DNA from: Heliopora coerulea
Taxonomy: Eukaryota; Cnidaria; Anthozoa; Scleralcyonacea; Helioporidae
Direction: 5' to 3'
Assembly: GCA_030142905.1 (NCBI GenBank)
Contig: JASJOG010000010.1
Coordinates: 571,501-635,500 of the forward strand
Length of the DNA stretch: 64,000 bases
A program made the translations under genes and the position numbers. Shown piece after piece: positions 47,134 through 57,857 of the stretch. The notes under the pieces were generated by a model that ran no database searches, had not been told where the DNA came from, and saw only the letters and a program-made list of their open reading frames with translations. The first letter of the stretch is position 1, and each line of letters starts with the position of its first letter.

Positions 47134-50100
47134 GCTCCCACATTTCGATATTGGTTTGATGTTTAGGAAACATGAGAGCTTGGATATATTGAAGTAGATG
47201 AACGATCTTCAAGCTCGATACTCAGAAAATGATATCTGAGCCCCGTCTGGGGCTCAGATATCATTTTCTGAGTATCGAGCTTGAAGATCGTTCATCTACT
47301 ACATTTCGATATTGTTGAGCACTCTACGGATATATAAGGATAACCAATAACGTTAAGCAATGCCCACCGCTCGAGTAGCAGTTTGAGCACTCTGATCCCT
47401 TATCGATCCAAGTTCGTTCCGAGCTGCACTGATGAGCTGTAGTACAGCGAAACGTACGTCTGCAGATTGAATGTATACATATATATATATATATAATATT
47501 TACTACAAATTTGTTTCGTATGGCAAGCCGAGCCTGCCATAAACACTTATATAACACTTCTAACAGATCTCCTCTGATTGGCCTAAGGTCACGTTTCTTT
47601 AACTCCAGAGAGCCATTGAAAAGGTTTACTCCGATCGCGAGTAAACAATTTTTAAACGAGCCTCGTTTCTCGTTTCGGTAAACTTACTCAGGGTTTCCAC
47701 AACTTTATGGAAACGAGAAAAACACTTTTTATTCTTAAATGCGAAAGATGTTTTTCATGGGTAAAATGACTTGAAATTTCCATGTATGCGTGTGTCAATC
47801 TTAAGGTTAGTGCAGGATCGTGTTATTTAATTTCTTTTAATTTCTCTATAATTTTTTTGGCTGTCGAACGACAATCATTTAACTTACCCTCTTCTATATC
47901 CTCACAATGAGCGATGTCGTTTCGAGGATAATGAATCATTTCAACTCCTGAGTTTCTATCAACTTCATCTTTCTTTTGGTTAAACGACGGGTTGGGAATT
48001 AGATTTTCGTTCTCTCTCGTTGTTTCCATCTGATCGCCTCCTCTCACAACTTTCTTGTTACGTTTTCGACGACGAACAGCAAGGAAGATAATTATGATGA
48101 TGGTGAGTAGTAAGACACCTCCCCCAGCACCTACGATCAACGTGATATGACTGCTGACATCACCAGATTTATTGCTTAAAGCATTTTGAGCTAAAAAGAG
48201 TTAACAGAACACCTGAACAAAATAGTCAAAACACAGCAAAATATATCCGAACATGTCCCTCTCCACTGCCGTCGAGAGGCAAAGCGGGCCCCGGGTCAAA
48301 ATTTGGATGCAGGCCCCTCCAAGCCTCCAATATTTTTAGTTCTAACGGCGTTATCGTGAAGTGAATAGCTAAACGGAAGCCATCGCATTTTCATTACATT
48401 AAAGATGTAAAAAAGTCTCTTCACCTAATATTTATGAATTTATTCACCTAAAATACGTTTGTATGTTACGTTCTACAAAAAGTGAAGTACTAAAAGTACA
48501 AAAAGCAAATAATATAGCCTCTGATAATGTACGAGAGCTTCTCTTTTCTTCATTCGCGCGTTGCTGCTTCCTTCTCCTTTTTGGGAACCGGATTTATGTT
48601 GGTAAGAGGACATCATACAGTAATCACTGATCACATCGATCACACTGTTGTATGAAAGCTCTGAAGCCGGTCGTGACTTGTAGGAACAAATGAAATATAA
48701 TATCCATACAGAGCGACAGATTGCGCGGAGTTGTGTCTAATTTAATTTAGACTACACACTACACAGTCTGTTTTCACTACATTTGTTTTGTTTCAATTTT
48801 GTATATTTGAATAAACAACAACCAAAAAGTATCATAAATTCAAAGCAAAACAACAGCGATAAAGTAAAAAAGGCTCACAAGGCCGTTTATGTCTTCCTGA
48901 TTTAATTTCAATTTTGTATATTTGAATAAACAACAACCAAAAAGTATCATAAATTCAAAGCAAAACAACAGCGATAAAGTAAAAAAGGCTCACAAGGCCG
49001 TTTATGTCTTCCTGATTTAATTTCAATTTTGTATATTTGAATAAACAACAACCAAAAAGTATCATAAATTCAAAGCAAAACAACAGCGATAAAGTAAAAA
49101 AGGCTCACAAGGTCGTTTATGTCTTCCTGATTTAATTTTAATTTCTTTGTCTGTTGGATGCAAACGCAACCTTGAAATTTGAACCGTTGTCAACAAACCA
49201 AGTGTTCTCTTGCGGCTAGATCACATATTCCCACACAAAATAGCAATGTTGATTGACAAGTTGTCTTGAGAAACTTAAAACCGCCATTTACGTGGCAGAA
49301 AATATTTCATCATCAGTTCGTCACAGAGACATATTATTTTACAGTAGATATGCATTCGTATTTACTTGAAAAAAATCAATGTGAAGCGTGTTAAAAATGT
49401 TGGGGCCAATTTTCTGGGGCAGGGCCCCCTTTCGGTCCTGGGCCCCGGGGCAAGTACTCCTCCTACCCCCCCTCTCGACGCTAATGTCCATCTCTGACCG
49501 ACATCTACGAACGTATAGCATCTGAGACTTATTAATCCTTCATACATGATTTTTTTCTCCTTTTATTCTTTGTCGTCTTGTGTTTTGCTTTATTCTCCTA
49601 TTGTTCCATTGTCGTAATTTGTGTTTGTACGACAACAGTGTGCATGAAAGGGTTAAGTCAAGGTACGACGCACGACAAAAAGCGTACAAACTTTTAGAGG
49701 AAGCAGCCGGTGTTTCATCAGCAGCGTGTGAATATTGAAGTTTGTTTCAATAAACATTTCGTTCACTATAACACTAAATAAACATGTTTGAAACATATAT
49801 TTTAATAAGTATTCACACAAATGTTTACGAGCGAACGGACCTAACTCATAATGTTTTCCTGTTGCTGATGTCAACTAACTTCAATTAAATCAACGCCGGG
49901 TTAGTTCTTAATTGGGTGGTTTAATTTGGTGGAGAATTCAAACGAACTTCGAGTGGTAAAATTGGGGAAATAAGCTCACACAGCATCTAATAAGAAATGC
50001 CCCATATTTTCAAACTGTGTGTGATGAATACAGTTATCTTAAGTTAGAAAGCTGTAACACTTCATTTCCCTATAACCATCCCTTAGCATGTGGCCTACTG

Positions 50101-53100
50101 TATTACCCAAAGGATATGCACCATTTTAAGTTCATTTGAAAACAAACAAAAATTCCGGTCCGTGAATAGGTTTCCATGTGACGTCAAACCGACCCAGGTA
50201 GAAGACAGATGGCGGGCAACTTCAAACTTCCGACGTTCAACTGACCCAAAAATTTTTGGAAGTAGTTTGGTTTTTAAGCATTTTTTCCACCAAAAGAGAA
50301 ATTATTACAACCCCCCAATACCAGCAGCAGCTTACGCTTAAAAGATTTAGGGACTGCGGCTAGAGGAGGTATTTGTGGTCCTTTAGACTTAAACTTTTCT
50401 AAAGTATTACCTAATCGTATTACCCAAAAATGGATGGAAGTGTGCAGAACGGTCCAAACTCATTTAGAAAACTTATCAGTCGATCTGTATCAACTAACTA
50501 ATTACCGATGAACGAAATTTTGACACAACGACTCGTGATATATGTTCGAAATTAATAAACCAAAAGTTGGTGACTTGTAGGCGCTCGTTTAAAACCACAG
50601 GGAACTCCCCTTTCTGTAGTAAAATACTTTTAAGTCTATTCCAAAACTAATTCATAATTAAGGATAATACATAGGAAGATCATAGCCATGGTGTCTTCAT
50701 ATCTGACACGATAAATGTTGTCATCAAGTTTTTGCAACTTAGTGTCGTTGAAATCATTCAAAATACTCGAAGTATGTGCTTTATTATATCTAAAGCACTC
50801 GACTCCCGCATGGGGTTTTCTATTCGATAAAACGCTCAGTTCGTATTTCAAATAGTACTTAAAAGTCAATGCTACGCACCAATACTACTCGACACAGCGA
50901 CAGATTATAATCTTACGTTGGAGAACTGTTATCGTAGCGGTTGAATTTATTTCTTCGTTCTTGTTCCTTGCGATACATACAACATCGACCGTTTTCTTCA
51001 GTGATTTAAGAGTCAAAGTTGACACCCCATTTGACACAATTGCTGCTTTAGTGACACTTTTGCCGTCTTGTACCCAGCTGCCAAGAAAAACAAACAAGTA
51101 AACGTTTTTGTTTATTGGGAATTTTTCCCCTCCACTTTCCCCCCATTTTTGTGGTTTTCTATACCCGTCAATCCATGTCGTTTGAATCACATGCGTAACT
51201 GAACTCCCCTCAAGACTCAAGGCCTTTTTTCTTTTCTTTTTTTCCCTAGATATGTATCTAGTTATTGCAGTAGATTGTGTTTATAGGATTGTGAATATAA
51301 GTTCGGAGTAATTGTTATGTAATTTTAGGTATATGCACAGCCTACTTGAAATTCAGCTTTTTTGTAAAATTTTATAACATCGAATGTAGCTACCATTGAA
51401 AAATACTTTAATATAAACAATAAATATATAAATAGTAATGATAATAATTAATAATTGCAACACGAACTTATGCGATCAAATTAACTAACCAATCCCTTCC
51501 CCCCAAAGAAGGAATTAGTAAATGAATAAAATGAACTTGATAATCTCCAAAATTTTACAATTTTAACATGGATAACGGAAGGAAACAGACTGGATGGAGA
51601 AACTAATCATCACGTAGTGGAGTTTTGGTGAAGCATTTGGTTAACATTACGTTCCATATGGCCGCAATCTACAGTTGACAAAAAATATTAAGATATATAC
51701 GATGTATGGTGTAATGTTTGGCTTACTGAAATTTCCAATTGGGAGCTTCATCGGTTTTTTGTCTTTTCACAGGTTTCATTTTCGAATAACTATTTTGGCA
51801 TGATTTTTGTGTGGCAAAACTGGTATTTTGGGTTAGATTTTCGTTTTACTGTGCCAGATAGGGAGCATTCCAAAATTGACGGTACTAAAAAGATGGTGGT
51901 TGTATATTTAACCTCAATGATCTTGGAAACTTGTATTTTGGTTTGCTTAACACTTGAGGTAAATGTTTCCCCCTGATAAATCTGCAAATACGTTCCAAAT
52001 ATAGTTCATATAATGGAAGCTTCGGCACCATTTATTCCTCAATTCGATTCCCTTTCAAGTTGAACATTACTGTTTTGAAATTCAGCGATCGTTCCTACTT
52101 CACCATTTTTCATTCTGTCATGATGCTGACGTCAATTATTTTCCAATCAAGTCATTGCAATATCAACAATATCAACAACATATGTGACAAAATGTGAACG
52201 GCGTATAGTAATAAGGAAGTCAATATGAAAATGGAAAGATGAAATAAAATTTACCTGATATGAGGTTCAGGGTATCCATCCGCCTGACAACGTAGTTTAA
52301 CTGAAGATTTATATTCCACCTTCAATTTGTCAGGAGTTATGATGAATCTTAGAGCGACAATATATGGTAGATCTTTCTTTTCTGAAAAGCCAATAAAAGA
52401 ACAACAATTACCATCGTAAGACTGAAATTTCATTAGTTCCACAACCCAGTGGTACAGAAGGGAAGGGTAAGATTTTTTAAGGGAGAAGGGCAGTACGGTA
52501 TCGGATAATTTTGAATTCTAGGAAACAGCATTTCAGTATTTTCAAGATACTATTCCATCATAATTCAGCAGTCCCAAAGCTTGTGTATTGCACGTTTTGA
52601 AACAGCATCAGGTCATACTAACGAAAATCGTTCAACTTTCCAAATGTTTTGTTTCATGTGCTTTTTAAAATAGCACAAGAAACTACACCAAAAGCAAATC
52701 ATGCCAAAGGAACTCTCTCTTTATACCCATGCAAGGAATATTACTGCAAAAAGAATCTGGATATAATAATGTAATAATATGAGCGTAAGCAGGACTCAAA
52801 AAGTGTTAAATTCTCAAAGATGGCCTGGTCATATGAGGGTTGTCGGTGGGGCGTTTCCACACGACGCTACGCCATATCAGTATTCATGCGATACTGATGT
52901 TGGCAAGGTATAACTGCGTAACCGAAAGTATCGAAAGCTTGTGCAATGTTTTTTTCTCGTATCTGCTATGAAACGGGTCTACATTCTTTCGTTTGCACGA
53001 GTAATTGAAGTTTGACTTTGACGAGAACCAAACTTTAAATAAGAACCTCATGCGTAGTAACCTTAAATTAACGGTAGTAATTTATCCGATTAGTTATTGT

Positions 53101-56100
53101 GTTTCGACTTTTCGCAAAGATAAGCCAAGATGTTAATTCATACAAGTAAGCAACACCTGGATACAAATGATTAGTTCGTCGACGCCTGGGGCTCGAATTA
53201 TTTAAAAGGAAAACGAAGTTACCATTTTTCCCGAAGTTACCATACAAATTTCAGGAACCTGCCCTAAAACAGTCCAGGTTAGGAGACTTATTGAGGTACA
53301 TTATACTTTACTTTTAAACAACGGCTCAAATATTTTAGAGTCAAAAAGACTTCATAATGACATAAATGGTTCAAGATCACTTAAAACATTTGACTTCCTT
53401 CACAAGAATTTTTTCATTCACTTGCCTTAAAATGCTGCAACATTTGTACTATGCCGTTAAATTCTTATCTATGATTATGGTTACTCGGTAATCTTTTTAC
53501 GGTTTCCTTGCTTTATACCGGTTCGTCAACTAATTCGAAACTAAGAAACCCCAACTTGGGGCGCTTTAGAGGATTTTCGAGTCTTTGTTGGGATTTCGAC
53601 TTTGGCATCTATCTATCGCTAGATTCAAGATCTCTCTAGCGAAAAGAGACGACCTAATTGCTGAAAGCTCAATGCTGCTAATTTACGTTTACTATTCCGT
53701 ATTAATGGTACAATTTTTGGCAATATTCTAATTATTTTACATTCTCTTTAACTAGCTAGCGCCAGATAAAAAAATAACTATACCTCCTACAATTAAGTAA
53801 GCTTGCTTGTATGATAAACCATCTCGTCCCTCCACAATACAAGTGACGGTTGCGTTTTTTGTGACAGTAAACCTGAGAATAGATCGATCTCCTACAGTTG
53901 TAATACCGTCATGAACTACTTCGTCATCTTTTCTCCAGCTGTATAAAGATAGATCACGTTGTTTAGTATAACGATGAACCAGATAATAATACAACCACTA
54001 ATTGTGTGTTATAGGTCGAACAGCTGTCGAGATTCATCACGTCGTGAAGCAATTGTGGGAGCCTGGTGTTGATGAATGCGCAAGCTATGAAGATTGTAAA
54101 TTCTAAAGGCTTTTAATGTAAGAATAGTGTCCGAACCAATAATCGCTAGATAGCTTGCAATTGATTTGGTCGAGCGAGATCTTAAAGCTTGTAAGATGCG
54201 CCACCAAAATTTTCTAACACCCTGATGGACAGCTTCGGACTCACTATAAAAATATTTCTATCGCATCATTAATCTCCAGAATCAGTTGTTAAGAACTGAC
54301 TGCCATATTTCTGTCGGTTTGCCCAACCAGCTGTTCATGCACAAGTAGTTACACCCGGGCTCTCTTTTGTTTATATTTAGTGATGTTGTTTATATTTGTT
54401 TATAAATGTGAAACTCTAAAAGAAATGGATCTTGCAGATTTTTCATCCCTGACTAAAACTGGAAGACTCCTTTTGTAAACGGGAAAACTGAAATGGTAAA
54501 GGTGCGGTCCCTACCAGAGGCAAGAACAGGGAGATTGACTCACTAAAAAGAATGACTCAATGCTGTACTATGTTTCTACTGTTACAGTCGCTTTAGAAAA
54601 TAAATTGACCATTTGTCATGTTTTCAACGATAATTTAATCTTAAATATGCTACGTAAAAGAGTCATTCACCTCCTGACAGTCGATACAAGGCGAAATTTC
54701 CAGGAGAAAAATTGGTAAAATGTCACTATGAAAAAATATCGAGGGACGATCCCCCCATCCGTAAAATCAGGCATGAATTCCGGGAAATGGTAATTAGCAA
54801 GTTGGGAATATGTTTGATACTCTCCTTATAACGTTCGTTTTCTAAGAGTCAAGGCAAGGTTTAATAAGGCTTCAATTCAAATAAGTGGTTATTTTTTTAT
54901 TATCAAAATGTTGCGAATAGTCATACAGACACTTCAAAATTTCCTGTGAAACCATGCTCCCAGATTCTCCTACCACACGTGAATTATTTTACAAAATAAG
55001 TTTGTCTTTCTCTGAAAAGGTTAGGAAATCCTGTGTTAGCACAATTCGCACTCAACACCTTTAAGATTGAATAATTTTGTCACGCTGACATGCAGTGGCT
55101 ATTTTCCAATAATAAAACTACGTTACTTGATGATTTGTTACCATCATAACATTCCCAATTTGTGTCCCATCTAGCAACCACAGACCTTGCTATGCCGATC
55201 TAGACAGTTTGCAAACGCCAAGGATGGGTAGTAGTTACAGAAATACTTTTTCCCTTCCACAAACTACAGTTATGATTGCCTTTCGCCTTTGTTCCAGCAA
55301 ACCTTTCATATCCTGGAACTTCCATCCCCCTCCTCCGCATCACCCAACAAAGAATACGTACACACCAGTTTAGAAATCCTTGATGCAGGTTTACAAGTTA
55401 ATGAACATTTAAAAAGTTTTAAAAAAGTTTTAAATGGACTTAAACCGTTACTTAAATCTCATTTTCAGTATAAATTTTCTCTTCAATATCCTATACGATA
55501 ACAAGGTTGCTATAAACCTCATAGTTTGAGAAGAGTAATGTTCGTAAATTATGAACCAGAATCCTCCAACATTATTTAGACACAGTGCTTTCTGACTACA
55601 AAATTACGGTAGCCTCGTTGAACTAAATTAAACCTTGTAATGGGAGATTAGTAAACAACTTTCAAAGGAAACTAAGGTTAAGAACTTTTGCTAAGTGAAA
55701 TTCAATTCGAATTTACCTTATCTACCAAAATGCCGTCTGCCTTTAAAAGCTAAGAAAGTAAAGCCTTTCAACTAGGGAATATCAATTGACTTTTTTTTAA
55801 ACTTTAACCTGCAAGTTACTATAGTCTTTCTCGGTAACCAACGTTTTGACTGACTTAGAACTGGTCAACATACTAGCAACAGCCCATCGTAACACTAAAA
55901 TACTCGGGATAAATAGTTCTTATACTTCACTTACCTTATTTTGAGAGGCGGTTGCCCGACAGCCGTACATGTGAAGTTTACAGAAAGGCCAAGTTGAACA
56001 TTTTGGTCTTTCGGCGCATGTGTGATCAAAGGTGGGCCTTGAAATGTGGAACAGGGAAGACAATTATTTAGCATGATGAAAATGCTAAATTAAACAGTGC

Positions 56101-57769
56101 GAAAACTGCTTATGCTAATATGCGAAAATTCATGAATGTAGAGAATTCGATAAGGAGCAAAACTGCTCAAAACAAGTATTAGTGAAAGGTGTGACGGGAT
56201 TTTTAGAGAGGTAAAGCAAGATACTTCGTCCGGAGGATGTAGGAGTGCGAGTATGAGGGAACGATAAAATTGTCGCGCATGATTCCTCACTAAGGGCAAT
56301 GTGATTATTCCATAAGGGAACGATCCCTACCAATGATTTGTCCACAAGTGCAGCCATACGCCTTGAAGACTACTGTGAGTGAATCACGTGCATCAGGTCC
56401 GATCGTATGCGATTACCGTGCCGTGCAGATTTGTTCTAATAATGATCTTATTTTATGTCATGCTCTGGTGTATCACAGTTGCATGACTGTCAACCCAAAA
56501 AAGTGTCGACAATTAATAGATTTGTCACCTTAGCTAAAATTTTCGAGATACAATAACAGTACAGTGGGGAAATAATAAGGTGATAAGAAATACGTTAAAA
56601 TTACAAGAAGAAAAAAAGCATTGCAGACTTTTGCAAGGTCTTTTAGAAAAATATTCGAACCATGAGAGCCTTTGAACTGCAGCTTTCAAATATGACCCTG
56701 ATAACAGGACGTATTACATGACAAATTACTATAATAATGTTACATACACCTAATTATCTACCATATACATGTATATTTAATGTGGTCTCTTCCAAAATTT
56801 AAAATATTTTTCTATAAACACGATTGATGCGTACCAATGGTGGGTCGGTAAAACCACACCGAAAGTAAATTGAGCCCTAAATGATAGCAAAATGATGTTG
56901 ATTTAATCAGAAACTCTTCAAAACTCACCATTCACCGAGATATGGACATTTCTTGACTGAGTACCAGCAATGTTGGCTACTTCGCAGGTAAGAACGGTAT
57001 CTTGAACAAATATTCTCGTCAAATTCAACTTACAGGCTACCTTTTTATCGCATTTCTCGTCTGCAAGTTCTTCATCTTTTTCAAACCACCTACACAAAAT
57101 GTACGAGAGAAATATCCGTACTTGAGCCAATGAAATCTGATTAAACATATTTACGAACCGTTTTAAGTGTTCCAGTCGTGGTTATTCAACAAATACAACT
57201 TGTTCTTTCGATATTTGTGGCTGTGACATGCTAAAAAATAGGGATATTTTCACAAGAGAAATAAGACGCACCTTACGTAAGGTGCGAACAGGACGAATAT
57301 GCATATCCATGTCGGTACAAGAATATATTTGTTACTAGCATAATAATTTCTGTTCTTGTTCTGCATACTTAACTCGTCGCAAAAATCCAATCTTTTTGTT
57401 ATGTTTCATGAACATACATACGTACACGTATGTGTATATGAATTTATGTATGCATGCATACGTGCATGTATATATACATATATACATCTATATAATATTA
57501 TATATAATTTATATATAATATATAATATAATATACAATAATATATAATGTTATATATATATATATATATATACATATATACACATACATATATATACAGA
57601 CACACAGACAAACACATACTTGCATACATACATACATACACACACATACATATATACATACCTACAGATAGACGTTCATATATACATACATGTGAACATT
57701 GCCTAAAGATCGCATCGGCTCGAAACTCTGAGGAGTGACCACGAACTTGTAAGCGACATTCTATTATAC

Positions 57770-57857
<88 letters not shown>

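Noticed and set aside
48791..49135. CRISPR-like array
   Set aside because: The units are directly abutting 115-bp tandem copies without unique spacers, in animal intron DNA.
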